A DNA stretch of 64,000 nucleotides from Monarcha castaneiventris obscurior (GCA_026261815.1 JAMPIT010000174.1:8246001-8310000), one strand, 5' to 3'; shown: positions 27,201-40,360, numbered from the stretch's first letter. Notes: generated from the sequence alone by a model not told the origin. A program made the numbers and translations.

Positions 27201-28198
27201 TGAAATGGTCATATGGCACATACCTGCCAGGCATTGTTTCTGGTGGAAGGAGACAGGAAAAGACTCTGCCTCCCACAGTGGTTTCTGAACTTCCATGTTT
27301 TTTCATTCCTCCTGAATCATGCTGGATAGTTAAATTATTTGATTATCAGGATTTAGTGATTCTAAATAAGTTCATTGTTTTATCAGCCTTATAATTCTTA
27401 AATACTTCATTATTAAGATTTCTACATGAATAATAATGTATCAGACCAAAATAATGCACAAGTTTTCAACACTTTCTAATATTTCAAAACATTCTGATCG
27501 AGTTTTGAAGTAACCATCACTTTCATGATGAAAATGCATTTTCAATGAAAAATATTTAATTGGAAAATTCTGCAACAGCTCTTTTAATTATCACTGAATA
27601 AAAATAAGATAAAATGTTGTACGGAAAAACTGAGAAAGATCGTATCATCACATATTCATACTCTGTTCATGTGTTAGTTAAAAACTGTTACCCTAAATGC
27701 TCAAAAAGATGAAAAGAGAGCATTTTCAGCTGTTACCTACACATTTAATTTTTGTATAGCAGATAGGGTGGACATGTACCTTTTCAAGTTTCATTGATCT
27801 ATAAATCTCTTATTATGCAAAATGAAGCAGAATGCATTTATATTTTAAACATTTTAACACCAGAAAAAAATAATGAAGATGGTAGAACAATACAACGCTG
27901 CATATTTGGTAACAGCATTCATTAACAGCCTCATTTTTTTATTAATTCCTGCATTTCTGCAAAATTATTTTATATGTTTGCATTAACTTTGCCTTAGTTG
28001 AGTCAACTGTGCTTGAATGCTAATATCGAGTACATAAGTAGTGGCACAGGGATCACATTTGAAACACTGCATTTTTTGTCCTATGTAAGAGTAGAAACAG
28101 CTAGTTTTGTAAATACAAATGAACCCCATGACACGTTTTTTATGAATGTATCGGTAATGTGCTGCTGCACATTCTCCACACATTGTTGGCCTCTGCAG
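24245..28198 (+). other. RELN: RELN intron C-D (3954 bp, phase 2)
   Basis: Mostly AT-rich, with a purine-rich GGA/GAA patch at about 24690-24725 and a short A run near 25070-25083. No coding exon, known repeat or other supported feature was recognised. The acceptor is ggcctctgcag. Confidence 0.85.
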
Positions 28199-28350
28199 GT
28201 GGGACATCTTTGGAGCTGTGATTGGTACTGAATGTGGAACTCTGGAATCTGGCTCAGCAATGGTATTTCTCAGAGATGGAGAAAGAAAAATATGTACTCC
28301 ATACATGGACACTACAGGTTATGGGAACTTGAGGTTTTATTTCAGTATGG
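28199..28350 (+). CDS. RELN: RELN exon D: reelin repeat 1, second sub-domain
   Basis: This 152 bp exon completes a glycine codon and then encodes [18 protein letters not shown] through NLRFYFSM plus one base of the next glycine, about residues 430-481. The motif '[16 protein letters not shown]' is the repeated reelin pattern in which a cysteine precedes a buried strand. The substitutions are conservative (for example VLGAVIG becomes IFGAVIG). It is preceded by a phase 2 intron and followed by a phase 1 intron. Donor is G|gtgagt. Confidence 0.97.
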
Positions 28351-30582
28351 GTGAGTATGAATTCCTAACATAATTCAAGATGTGAAGCATGTGAGATTTA
28401 CATTATGCAGTGCCCCAGCCCCACAGTTGAACAATTCTCATGTGGAGAAGCATCTTCTTGTCTTGTATATACTAATTTCACTCAGTGCCCCTTAATCCAT
28501 ACTTAGAAGAGACAGTCATATCTTGTCATCTTTAGAGGTTTTACAGGTACCTCTTATATCCTTCAGTAGCCATATGCATGTAGACCCTGGTGTTAATCCA
28601 TCAGAGTCAAGAGACTTGCACATGAGGATGAGATGGGAGTAGCACAGAGGTGGGGCAGCCTTCCCTGATGAACCCATGGAATACTTTCACCTCAAAAGCT
28701 CTTACTCAATTCGTAAATTCCTTCCTCTGCTAATGTGTTGGCCCAGGGTGAGATTCACATGGAGGGTGCTGTAGTGTGCTGTGGTCTTGGAGGAGGTGTG
28801 TTCTACATGTGGCATCCCTCATGAAAAGCACTGGTGTGGTGTTAGCGTCATCTGTGGACCTTCCTTTCTGGGGCAAAGTACATCAGTCATTTACCAGGGC
28901 TAAGAAAGCAGCCAAGAACCAGCCTGTCCTGTCACTTCCCCTCCAGACTCTTGTTGTCTGTGCAACTGCACGAGTTTGATGTTGCAACAGATCAAAATCC
29001 CCATGAACACGGCAGTTAACACCCACAGTATTTTTCCAGAACTTTTATTTTGCACGTAAAGGAAGTTCCATGAGGTTATTCTCTCAACACCATGTTTGGA
29101 GAAAGTGAGGATTTTTGCTCAAAAGAGAATAATAGAATAATAAAGGAGGAAGCAGAGAATAGACCTGTGACCTCCACAAGCAACCTTCTGTATCAACAAG
29201 AAAACACACACTTTATTTAATGAGGGGAAGACCTCATGTTGTTGTCCTAAATTGTTGCACATCTCCTCTGTGTTACATGAATTATGAATAAAGCACAGGA
29301 AAAAGAGGATGCTTTTTCCCATTTCTTCCAAGCATTACAACACCTGCAAGAGAAACAGGAAAGAAATTTTGTCAACCTTCTGAACTTAGGGGAGAAGTTG
29401 TCAGCAGATGTAGGCACAGAGGATAGCAGGATATTGTTTGAAAAAATGAAAAAATGTATTCTGTGCATATTTTTAAATTAAATAAATAATAGTTTAAACA
29501 TTCAGGCAAGGAGGATTTGAAAGGAAAAAGGGATGTTCCTTATTACGATATAAAACACATTAAAAATGCACATCTTATCCAGTTCTCTGGACTGCTTTTC
29601 CTAGTCCATTACAAACTGGCTGGTTGTGGCAAATAAAAATCAGAGAAAGTGTTCCAACATATGTAATCTTTCTACTCTGCAGTCTTTTCAAAGAAGCTTC
29701 CTCATTCTGTTTTTGTTTCTATTTTGGGTTTGTTTTTTTTTTTAATACCTGCAGTACCTATACTGTACAGGAAAATAATTAATTACTAATTCCTGTTTCA
29801 AATACAGAAGCTTTGTTTTAGAAACTTCTTTTGCATAATACCAAACTAGTGAAATGGTGTTCATCTTGTAACTATAATGCAGAACTTAATGCTCATATTT
29901 GCCAATACATCCACTCTTTCACAGAAGGTTAATGGGTATTTTGGGTTCTGTTGATATGAAGGTATTTCAAATACTTCCCTGCTCCAGTTGGGCAAGCATG
30001 CCACAAGTGTTTTGTGTGGTACAATAGATCCCATCCAGCCAGCCATCCCTTTTAGGGTATGGTGTAGACAGTAGAAGGAGCAGCACAGCAAATAAGGTAC
30101 ACAACAGTCTTTCTCATTTCCTACTTAGAACAAGTTCTCGGCTGCGAAACTATCAGCTGAGAAGTATTTAGGAGATTGTTACATACCTACATGTGTGACT
30201 GCATGACATGTGAGGAGTAAATAGCAGTTTACTGATGACAACTTGAAAGCAGAGCATTTCTATGTAAATAGGATTTAAAGCACACAGATGGAAGTATTGC
30301 TTGAGGCACAGAATTTTCTATTAAAATTGTTTTGATAAGCTGATTAAAAGAGGTACTTGAGGTTTTCCTAATCGTCAGCCCCCTTGATCTCTGCCATGGT
30401 GTGTCTGATCAAACAGTTCCTATACACGGTGTCCTTAGGGATGGTGTTCTTTTGTTTCAGATCTCAAGTTAAATAGCATCTGATTGTAATTATTTTCATA
30501 ACTATGGGTGCATATATGATTCCACTTTCCAATAACAAGGGCTTCAATTAATTTTTTTCTCACTCAAATGTGTGTTGTACAG
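28351..30582 (+). other. RELN: RELN intron D-E (2232 bp, phase 1)
   Basis: AT-rich intron with short T runs, for example near 29731-29743. Nothing coding or repetitive was recognised. The acceptor is tgtgttgtacag. Confidence 0.85.
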
Positions 30583-30695
30583 GGGGAACTTGTGACTCTG
30601 GAGAATCCCATGAAAATGATGTCATACTGTATGCCAAGATTGAAGGCAGGAGGGAACACATACCTCTTGATACCCTGACCTATGCTGCTTACAAG
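30583..30695 (+). CDS. RELN: RELN exon E: reelin repeat 1, second sub-domain
   Basis: This 113 bp exon finishes a glycine codon and encodes [18 protein letters not shown] through TLTYAAYK, about residues 481-518. The '[20 protein letters not shown]' strand pair is nearly unchanged from mammals. It ends on a whole AAG codon (phase 0 intron follows). Its frame continues open into the intron for some distance, but the donor AAG|gtaaat marks the end. Confidence 0.96.
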
Positions 30696-32254
30696 GTAAA
30701 TCATCATGAACGAAGTAGGTGGATGGGATGGATAGACTGTTCTCTTTTCAAGCCATCACAGGAATATTGTGTGTTGAATTCCACAGGGACACTCCAACAT
30801 GACTGTCCAAACACATGTGCAAACCTGGGAGCAATCTCAAAACTGCAGCACAGCTGGTCACTCCTGCCCCAGGCAGAACTGTGCACTCTTGGCCAGGGCT
30901 GGGGAAACAGGCAAGCAAGCGATGGGCAAAAATTGTCAGCTATCAGCTGAAAACTTCAGTGGTAACATCTCCTCACAAAAATTTACTCCTGTTTCCACTC
31001 GAGCTTGTTCTAGCCACAGTGTGATACTGAGGAGGGTCAGTCGTGGTGGTGTCAGTGGCTGGGAGAGGGTCTGCAGTGGTGCAGGCACAGACTCAGCCGA
31101 GGGAGGTGGCTGCGGGCAGAGTGCTCAGGCAGCATCTCCTGTGCCCAAAGGGCAGCTGCCTTCCATCCAGATCCACCACCCTCAGGCAGGACCATAAAGA
31201 CCTTGAACTTGCCTTCAGGATCCTTCCTGTCTCGGGCAAGGGAGCACTTAGACCATGTCCACCCTGAATAACCCAGCCCTGAGGTCTCCTTATTCTGCTG
31301 CCCTAAAACAGGCAGAGTTCGATATTTCATACATGTGCACATGGATACACTAGATATTGAAATGCAGCGTGCCTACATATTGTGAGGGAAATTTGGTGGT
31401 AAAGATGCAGATGATTTCAAGCACAGGTCTGTGTGCATTTTGTCTGTAACTTTAGCACTTAGAAACCAAATGTTTACACTAGCATTTGGCCTGAGTTCGG
31501 TTGAGTCACTTGCATTGTTTCATTGTGCGTGGCTTCCCTCCTTGCCTGCTTCTGTGTGAAAGACAGGGTAGAACTTTTGAAAAACTAAGGAAATTGTAAT
31601 TGTAAAATAATAAAATATTAATTAGGGAACTTGGGGAGAGATAGGATCTGAAATTACATGGAACTCATTGTGGAAGTTTTTTAAAACAAGCAGTTTTAAA
31701 GCTGACATCCTCTTCTGACATAATAAAGTTCTAATTACATTGCTTTAGGACAAAGGCTGAGCTTTGTAAAGCAGTGCTTTCATTTATTTCAGCAACATAA
31801 CATCCTCCCCACTTATGCCTGTGAACTCCTGATGTTACTCCATTCTCACGTATCCAGAGTAGACATGCCACTACCCTGCCTTAGCTTCTGTGAGCTGTAA
31901 GGCTCCAGGACAAACATCATCTTCCCTTCCCAACTGAAACTGACAACATAAACTTGCCCTTTTCAGAACACAGATGGTACAGTCTTGTCTTCTGTGGCTT
32001 TACAACCAAACAATCTGATCCTTCTGAGGTAATAAGCATCACTGGTATCCAGGGTGTTAATACCTGTGCACATAATAGTAAAATGATTTCATTTGGGATC
32101 ATGTGTTGAAAAAGGTGGCTAAAAAAGTTAACAAACTGAAGGAAGGAGAGAGAATAGAACATTTGGTTCAGCACAATTAGAGTTTCTTTGTTATTTTAAA
32201 TGGTACTTTGTGATCTTTTTAACTTATATAAGTCTTATTTAATTTCTTTTAAAG
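30696..32254 (+). other. RELN: RELN intron E-F (1559 bp, phase 0)
   Basis: The first 600 bp contain a GC-richer stretch (about 31010-31310) with open frames on both strands but no recognisable domain. The rest is AT-rich. The acceptor is tttcttttaaag. Confidence 0.85.
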
Positions 32255-32463
32255 GTGCCATCTTTGGTTTCTGTTGTTATTAGTCCAGACCTGCAGACTC
32301 CTGCGACCAAATTTTGCCTAAAGCAAAAGAGTCACCAAGGACACAACAGGAATGTCTGGGCTGTGGATTACTTCCACGTCCTTCCGGTGCTCCCTTCCTC
32401 GGTGACTCACATGATCCAATTTTCCATCAATTTGGGTTGTGGAACTTATCAACCTGGTAACAG
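32255..32463 (+). CDS. RELN: RELN exon F: reelin repeat 1, second sub-domain
   Basis: This 209 bp exon begins on a whole codon ([20 protein letters not shown]) and ends in QPGN plus two bases of a serine codon, about residues 519-588. It includes '[15 protein letters not shown]' and '[17 protein letters not shown]', where the 'QF.I.LGC' strand is the pattern that precedes each Asp-box in reelin repeats. Differences from human are few and conservative. The donor is AG|gtaaaa and the next intron is phase 2. Confidence 0.97.
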
Positions 32464-34947
32464 GTAAAACTGGCAAAATCACTCTTTTGGTTATCAGCTT
32501 TCTAGTAAATTTTGGTTTACAAAATCTGTATGAGGATTTGGAAATATTTTTTCAGTAAGAAGGGATCCCATTAATAATGACAAATATAAGCTGCTCAAAA
32601 GCTAATGTTTCTCCCGATCTTTACAGGCCCAGATTTATGTACCTCATGCTCAATAAAGTCATTTAATAGCTTTCCAGGTCAAAACTTGGTTTTCTTAGCC
32701 CATTATTCTGAAATATGCTCATGATTTCAGAGTGACTTTTGCTTCAGTTTCTAATGGATATGAGATTTACTTCTTAATACTGTGTAAGTAGAAAAGCATT
32801 AAAGGCAGCAGCAGAAAGCTGCCCTGCTGACCTCTCCGAGATTACTGATGCCACAAGCATATCTAATTCTTGTAAGACTGGTGATAAATGACCCTCATCT
32901 TAATGACCATCAGTGTGAGGGTCTCACTGTCTGTAGGCTGATCACAGAACTCTTTTGCTGGCTTTACTTCTTCAGGATATTCAGTGTAAATTTTCCCATG
33001 GGGAAGGGGAGAGAAGGGAGTCATTTCAGGCTCCATGTTTTGTAGAATCATAGAAATTTTGGTTGGAAGGGACCTACACAGGTTGTCTTATGAAACCTGC
33101 TGCTGCCGGAGGGATTGTTACTGAGCAGGTCAGACATGACTCTGCCTGTCCATGACTTGAAAAATCTTCGGGGATGGATGCTGTGCTACCTCTCTGAGTG
33201 ACCTGATCAAGTTTCCTAATGTACAATACAAAACTATGAAGACATGTCGTTATGATTATTGTCCTTTGTGGTGTGTCTGTGACACTACTGAGGAGAGTTT
33301 GACTCTGATTTCCTTGTGAGTGTCCTCTGCAGCATCACAGGATGCTGTAGCTCACCCCTCCTCACCAGGCTGACGAAGCCACCTCCTCAGCTCACCCTAG
33401 CTTGGTGCTCAAAGCCATGGACATTTTGCTCATCCTTTACTCCACACCTGAAGTCCTTAATATCCTTCTTCAAACAGGGAACCCAAACTGCCCACTGTCC
33501 CTCTTTCATTATATACATATGAGAATATTTATCTTGGTATTTTATGAGGATTAAGTTACTTTATATTTTGCAGAGTTGAGAGTTTAAAGTAAGTGACTGT
33601 AAGTGCTTTTATTTGTGTCCCCTGGCATCTACTTCCAGCTGGAAAGAGCTCCATTAACACTGACAGTTCTTGCATCCATGCAGGGTAGCAGAATTCAAGT
33701 GGAAGCAAAAATCAAGGCACTGCGCTTATATTTGATAGGAAGAGAAGGCAGCAACATTTTCCTACATGAAAAGTGAAAACTTTGCCTGTAAACACTCCTG
33801 GCCAGTAAACATGTTATATAAAGTCCCTGTCTCAGTCTGTTTTCTGATGGAGATTAGTATGTATTTTGAAAGATTAATATTCTTCCTTCATTAAACTATT
33901 TCTGAAGGAGAAGTGAGCTTCTCCATAACTAAAGAAGCATTTGGACACCATTTTCCCTATTCATATTTCCCAAATACTGCAACATTTCACATCTCCCAGT
34001 CTTCAGCATTATTCATAATGCATTCATTACTGCAAATGTGAGAGACTTATACTGAATATATGCAGTAAATATGACCCTCTAAGGTATCTCTACAGCTAAA
34101 CCTGAAATAAATTAGTCAAAACCTCCATAAACTGTTTTAATAGACACAATATCACAGTGATGGTACATTTAAATAAAGTAATATTGTCAGCAAATTATCA
34201 TAAAAAGAAAAATTCAGAATCCAACAATTTAATATTGAGGAGATGAATTATGACTTTTATAATGTTCCACTGACATTTCTTAAAATAAAACAGAATATTA
34301 CAGGCTAATTATATGGAGGAAATTACAAAAGTAATTCAGTACAATATTAAATCTGTAGTAAATCAAGCACTTTCTATATTACTTTTTCAAGATCTTCAGA
34401 GTGCAAGGCATCAGAGAATTTCCTTATACTCATAGGTTGTAAACAATTTGGGGGATTTTTAACCCAGGAAAGAGCCAGCCAGTGCACGGACAGCCGGTGG
34501 TCTTTCACCACCTTCTGCAGATGTAATAGTTAGCATCTGACAGCTATAGGTGTCCTGTGTTCTCATGATGCTGTCTAGCTCTGATTTATCCAAGTTTTCT
34601 CCTCATATCTAAAACTATTTCAATATGAAATATAAAAGTAATGCAGTTTATTTAACAGCAGCATCATAAAAACACTGGCTAGATGGTGGCCAAACAAGAG
34701 CTCTGTCTTCAGGCAATCCTCAGTCTATAAACCTTTGGGGTTTTAAACACTCATGAAACTTTGTCTTGTGTTTGCATTTGCAGGATTTTTTGTATTCAAA
34801 GTCCGCTTTAAATTATTTCCTGTTTCCTCAAGAGTTATTAGAAATAGCAGATTTGGTGGTTTCTCAGTGTTGGTACTTGTGCATTGAGATCTATGCCAGG
34901 TACCCTCATGGCATCTTTCTCATTTCTTCCCTTCAATGTGTTACCAG
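32464..34947 (+). other. RELN: RELN intron F-G (2484 bp, phase 2)
   Basis: This intron contains a minus-strand CR1 3' end at 33044-33510. The rest is AT-rich without a recognisable feature. The acceptor is cttcaatgtgttaccag. Confidence 0.85.
33044..33510 (-). mobile_element. CR1 LINE, 5'-truncated 3' end, antisense to RELN
   Basis: The plus strand opens with 'agaatcatagaaattttggt', then 'tggaagggacctacacagg', the reverse complement of the CR1 terminus. Later come the degraded phrases 'ccttaatatccttcttcaaa' and 'gggaacccaaactgcccact', which sit in the expected order further into the CR1 3' region. The middle is strongly decayed, so the copy is older than the one at 13.6 kb. The outer boundary near 33510 is approximate. 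The element is in the opposite orientation to the gene. Confidence 0.78.
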
Positions 34948-35076
34948 TGTCAGCTTGGAGTTTTCAACCAACCATGGTCGCTCGTGGTCGCTGCTCCACA
35001 TGGAGTGTTTGCCTGAGATCTGTGCTGGGCCTCACCTGCCCCACAGCACCATCTACGCCTCTGAAAACTACAGCGG
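34948..35076 (+). CDS. RELN: RELN exon G: repeat 1 Asp-box (BNR) exon
   Basis: This 129 bp exon completes a serine codon and encodes [16 protein letters not shown] through IYASENYS plus two bases of a glycine codon, about residues 588-631. The Asp-box motif S-T-N-H-G-R-S-W lies at 34964-34987; this beta-hairpin motif is shared with sialidases but has a structural role here. The following '[18 protein letters not shown]' segment carries the paired cysteines found after each Asp-box in reelin. N-Y-S is a sequon. Introns on both sides are phase 2, so skipping this exon would keep the frame. Donor is GG|gtgaga. Confidence 0.98.
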
Positions 35077-36172
35077 GTGAGAGTGTTCTCTGCAAAACTG
35101 AGATGTAAGACTAGAGAAGTGAATTGTAGGTGGCAGAGGAAGGCAGCAAAGCGTGCAACTCAGCATCATCACTCATTTTTGACTAGCTGGGGACAGTGAG
35201 GAAGGAGTGTTCTGGGCTCCCTGGCTACCCATTAATGAAACTTGAAATGTATGGGGCTGCTTCTGTGGTATTATAATAATTTTTTGATGATAAAGACAAA
35301 TTACAGAAAATCCAATAATCCACCTTTGGACAGCACGTTGACAATAAGCAGACAAGTTGTACCATGTCAAAGCCACAAAAGTTTTCTTCTTAGTCAGAAG
35401 AAACACCACTCAAAGCTGTATTTACATCCCCAGACACATTTACTCATGTGGAATCCCAGTACTGGGTTACAGTGAAGCACATCCTCTGTACTTCCACAGA
35501 TGGAGATTGCTGTTAGTGTCCCTTTCTTGTATCAGCCCTTCTCAGCGTTAAATCTCTTCTATACTGTTCTCACTGAAAAATGAACTGTAGCATCTTGCTG
35601 TACAAAATCCCTCTGTATCCCAACTTCCATAAGACTTACAGAATAAACAGCATTGCTGTAATCTGATGACACACATAGTCCCACCCAGTTTTCATAGGAA
35701 CCATTACTCCTGGTATGTGCAGGAAGCGTAGCCTCTGTGGATGATAGAGAATGATGGCCCAGACTGCAGCAGGCCACTCTGCACCACTCTTCTCATCCCC
35801 ACCGAGGGTTTCCACCAGACACCCAAGTTCAGTCCTGCTGAAGGTTCAGTTTAGGAGATAGTCATTGTGATGGAGAAGTCGCTACAGCGAACGAGGTTAT
35901 GGTCTTTGCCAACTTCATGCATTCCTACATGAATGGCTGGATTTTATAAGATAATAACTAACTTTCATATATTGTATGGAAATGTGGGCTGTGTGCTTCT
36001 TTTTAATTTGTATTTTCTAAAGCTGCCATAAATTTATGCTTCATTTGAGCAGATTTTAAAATTAAAGCTTCTCACAAAGCTTCCAGAATATGTAAACATA
36101 TCTGCAAAATATACAGTTGCTTAAAATAACTATCAGTGTAAAATGCTAGAGTTTGTGTTGTATATATTTCAG
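35077..36172 (+). other. RELN: RELN intron G-H (1096 bp, phase 2)
   Basis: No recognisable feature apart from the splice sites. The acceptor is tgtatatatttcag. Confidence 0.88.
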
Positions 36173-36282
36173 GTGGAACCGAATAACTATTCCCCTTCCC
36201 AATGCTGCACTGACTAGTGACACCAGGATTCGATGGAGACAAACAGGACCAATCCTTGGAAATATGTGGGCAATCGATAATA
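36173..36282 (+). CDS. RELN: RELN exon H: end of repeat 1
   Basis: This 110 bp exon completes a glycine codon and encodes [20 protein letters not shown] through GNMWAIDN plus one base, about residues 631-668. It is the 'RITIPLP...T.RIRW.Q...WAIDN' ending shared by all reelin repeats. The split codon is A|TT (isoleucine) where human has valine (G|TT), which leaves an A rather than G at the last exon base before the donor gttagt. That makes a fairly weak donor, but no better GT is in frame nearby. Confidence 0.97.
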
Positions 36283-39112
36283 GTTAGTATTCTTATCATC
36301 ATGGCACATCAGAAAAGTAAATTTTATAAGTTGCTCTAAGTAAACATATTTTCTACAATCACAAGTCAATGGATTTACGGTTTGTTAAATTCCTGTTCTG
36401 CTTAGTTGCATTTGGTAGCAGGTGCATTTTGAAGCTAGAGAGAGATTCTGCCCTCAGAAAAGACAATAGTCTAGTAGAGTATCTTTCTTTTTTATTTTTC
36501 TTTTAATGGAATGCTTTCCAGGAGAAAATATTGGTGGCAGGGGCTTAATGTAACATTTCTTCTGTCTGCTTAGTCCTAATTACATAAATAGGTTCCACTC
36601 TGGCTGTTAAGGACATTTACCGCACCAGCCTAAGCAGCAACTGCAGCATCTGGAACGTGTTTTTGCTTCTGGACATGGAAGACCATCTTCAAGCAATGCT
36701 GCTACCAAAACACTGACAAACCTTTACATTGTTTACAGTATCTTCAGGGGAAAGTACCATCTGTTCTTCTCTTAGAAAATTATTTTTCACATACATTTTC
36801 TTTAAATGGATGTGAAAAACTCGGAGGAGTTTATATTTATATGGCTTATTGTGGAGGATAACCAGGACCAGAATTAAAATGAAATACTTTAAAGGACAGA
36901 AGAAGTATTTAGGAACAGGGGATAAAATGTATGAAATGCAGAAATAAGTATCATTGAAAGGGCTAACGAAGAGTAACTGCAATTTTTTTAGCCTTCTTGT
37001 TAGCTTTAAATGATTTGGAATTAAGTAAACTATATCCAGAATTTGTTTGGTTAGAGGTGTGAAATACGTAAGTTAGAGATTCGCAGTGATGTACAATAGC
37101 CTGTGAAATTTTGCAGTGATTCCCAGTAAGGTTTGATAGGGTGCTTAGGAATAGTAAATAGTTACATTTTGCAGAATTCTTAAAATAGATTGATGCCTAG
37201 TTTTGAAAAGAAAATCTTCCTGAAGATGTTAAGGAAATGTCATAAAGGAAATTTTGTCACTAAAAGTAATGAAAAGTGTTCTCTTAATAATAATGGGAAG
37301 TAGCATCATCTTGACATTCTGGATATGGTATTAATGCTTTTCTTTATGGATGTGATATACATCAAAAAGAAAGTTAAATTAAGGGAAAAGATAGGTATAT
37401 AAACATAAGATGTCTGTGAGTATCTGCCAAGATGAGTTGCTGTCTAACAAAATGCAGACTCTAAGTGTTGGAGACACTCATGAGGGGTTCACATGAAACC
37501 ACAGCAAGATGAAATCAGTCCAAGGATACAAATTCCTTACAACAGAACAAAACAAGATTTTGAAAATCATTTGCCAATTCATTCATCTGCACAACCTTTG
37601 CTTATAGAACAAAGTACAACTCCATGAAAGGATGCTGCATGCTCCTGTGTGCACCATCTCAAAAAAAGGTTTACCAGCCATCTGCCTAGGAAGTGCCTGC
37701 TCTGAATTTAAGGTGCAGAACCGTGATACAGGAATCAAGTCTTAAAGATATATTTCTGAGGTTTTGAATGCCTCCTTTGTTAAGCACTAGTGACACTGAA
37801 GCTTTACACTGTATTGTAGGGAAAAACTCATAAATATTGGCAAGTCACACAAATTCTTGAAGAGAGGAAAATTTTCAAAGATTCAGCACTCTGACTTTTA
37901 GCTTCACAACTGTTTCCTATGTGAATTAAGTTTTAAATGAAATCTGGAATCTGGCCATCTTTTAGAAACTCTGGAAAAATGCCAATTTCCATAAAGTTTT
38001 TCATTTTGAATGACATCATTACATCTTTAACCTTCTACTTTTACCACCCCCTCAAAAAGACCTCAAAAGACACAAATAAATCAAACAGACAGAACAGTAT
38101 TTTTGCACCCTGAGAAGTGAGAAAATCTAGAAATCACATGAAATCTGATGAGGACTTAGTTATAGGGAGTAGCTAACAAGGATTTAGAGTGTGTCTGCTG
38201 GGGAGACCTGACACCCTTCTGTGATGGGCAACATGATAAAACTAGGAAAATGAAAAAGTACTGCTTCTTATAGAATATTTCAAATTGGTGGCTATTTCTT
38301 CCCAACATCACGATGCAAGTGGCTAACTCCAAGTAATAGGCATTCTTCAACAGAAAATATGACATTGTTTATGGTTAAGGCCTTTTAGCATATTGTATTG
38401 AAATTATATTGCCCACAACTTATGACTTCTCTTTATTGTAGTGCAAGAGATTGTACTGAGATTTGCTTATCTTTCCATCCTTTGTATTTTTCACAAAATA
38501 TAAACCCTGTTGATTAGAAATCATTGGAGGAAGATTAAGCAAAAGAGTAAAACAAGTCTGTGTATTTTTGAGCACATAGGATGTGGAGTTTTGGTCCATT
38601 TAAAAGAACGAGTGAAAGAGTATGATAATTAATAGTTACTTAGGTCACACCAGGGCAGGTTCTTATTCCCCTGAGTCCAGTGAAGTAAAGGATGTAGATT
38701 TCAATGAGAGAAGTGAAGCAGTGACACATTTTTTAAATCTACCAGACTGCTACTGGAATGTACCAATACATAGATTGGATTGCGTCTCCAAACTGAGATG
38801 AAAGGAGTGTCAATGAAAAATGAAGAAAAAGGTCAATGCCTACCAAATTATTTGATCTCATTCACAGGCTTAGTAATTAAAACAGTACTAGTGTCTTGAG
38901 CCAGAGATAGACATGACACGTTAAATAATAAATTATCCCTGACTATCCTTGGCACTGTCAAATGCATTATATCCTTTCGTAGACCTTTTCCAAGTAATGG
39001 GATTAAGACATACAATAATTGCATGATCAGATCTGTATACTTTCTTGTATTCATCATATTCTGTTTATCACATAGCATAACCCTCCATTTAACTGATTTC
39101 TCTTCTCTGCAG
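36283..39112 (+). other. RELN: RELN intron H-I (2830 bp, phase 1)
   Basis: AT-rich intron with no recognisable repeat or coding sequence. The acceptor is ttctcttctctgcag. Confidence 0.87.
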
Positions 39113-39179
39113 TTTATATTGGTCCATCTTGCCTCAAATTCTGCTCAGGGCGAGGACAGTGTACTAGAAATGGTTGCAA
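39113..39179 (+). CDS. RELN: RELN exon I: first half of EGF-like module 1
   Basis: This 67 bp exon is the smallest here. It encodes YIGPSCLKFCSGRGQCTRNG, then C and two bases of a lysine codon, about residues 668-690. The first four cysteines of the EGF-like module are present (first Cys codon at 39130), and the remaining two are in exon J. This module separates the halves of the reelin repeat unit. Both flanking exons agree in phase. The donor AA|gtaagt matches consensus downstream. Confidence 0.96.
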
Positions 39180-40126
39180 GTAAGTGTTATAATTCAGTAC
39201 TCATGTTCAATTTCTGTCACATAGTTCACTTGGTGGTGTGAGAGTTGAAGTGATTTTCATTTCAGTCCTTGCTCTTCTGGATGACTAAATATAAAACTAG
39301 CATAACCCTCAGAATTCATAAAGCTCGCTGGAAAGCTAAAGATCAATCTTTCTAAACAGCAGCATGTTTAATGCTTTTTTTTATGATTTTCTTTAGGTAT
39401 AGTGTCTAATTTCCAGTTCACCTTAAAATGTGCTACAGAGCACACTGAAATGTCAGTGATGCATACTTTATACTGGTTTTAGAGGTGATTCGTGACTTTA
39501 TCACTTTTGTATTAAATGTTGGGAAAGAATTACAATTTTAATAGTTCTAATATTCCATAACCTTATATACTTCAAGGACAGGAGATCAGCACTCCACTTT
39601 TTTTCTGATAGTCTGGCTTGTTAAAAGGGTTCTGCTCTAAAAAATAAAAAGATACTTACTCAAAAGCAGTATGCATATTCTAAGCATTGGAGTAACTGCA
39701 TTTAGGTATTAACAAGAGTGTGAACCACGGGGCATTCTCTTCTGTAACTTAATTTCTTGTAACCACATCTAGTATGCTACAGATAAAGGCAAATTGGTCG
39801 TATTACATATGAACAACAGCAATTATGTCAGCAGGGTTTTTGTTCCAAAAAATTAATACAAATATTTCTGTACTGTGTTATGTGTAGATTCATGGGGTGT
39901 TCATAAATACATATTCTTTTAAATTCGAAAAGTAAATACTAGCTAACAGAAATCATTAGCTATGCACTTTACCTAAGTAGAATACAAAGAGGTTCTTGGG
40001 CCTTAGATTTGAGAGGGACCTTGTGGTTATCCTCAGCTCATGAGCAGCTGCTGCCATGTTGGGTGACACCCAGCCCCAGCCAAAGGTGGGTCACCAGCCG
40101 TGCTTTTCCCCCTTCCTCCCCCGCAG
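39180..40126 (+). other. RELN: RELN intron I-J (947 bp, phase 2)
   Basis: This intron interrupts EGF-like module 1 between its fourth and fifth cysteines. It is AT-rich, with a short pyrimidine-rich stretch before the acceptor cctcccccgcag. No other feature seen. Confidence 0.88.
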
Positions 40127-40360
40127 GTGCGACCCCGGCTTCTCAGGGCCTGCCTGTGAGACGGCGTCGCAGACCTTCCCCATGTTCATCTCCGAGAGCT
40201 TCAGCAGCTCCCGCCTCTCCTCCTACCACAGCTTTTACTCCATCCGTGGGGCTGAGGTCAGCTTCGGCTGCGGGGTCCTGGCCAGCGGCAAGGCCCTGGT
40301 CTTCAACAAGGACGGGAGACGCCAGCTTATCACTTCCTTCCTGGACAGCTCCCAGTCCAG
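40127..40360 (+). CDS. RELN: RELN exon J: end of EGF-like module 1 and start of repeat 2
   Basis: This 234 bp exon completes the lysine codon, gives [10 protein letters not shown] (fifth and sixth EGF cysteines; last Cys codon 40155-40157) and then [17 protein letters not shown] through SFLDSSQS plus two bases of arginine, about residues 690-768. '[19 protein letters not shown]' is the repeat's cysteine-containing strand. Only about three residues differ from human. The exon is distinctly GC-rich compared with its introns, and the complementary and alternative frames stay open as a result. The aspartate of FLDSS corresponds to the position I recall as D763, altered in familial lateral temporal epilepsy, and is unchanged. 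Confidence 0.98.
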
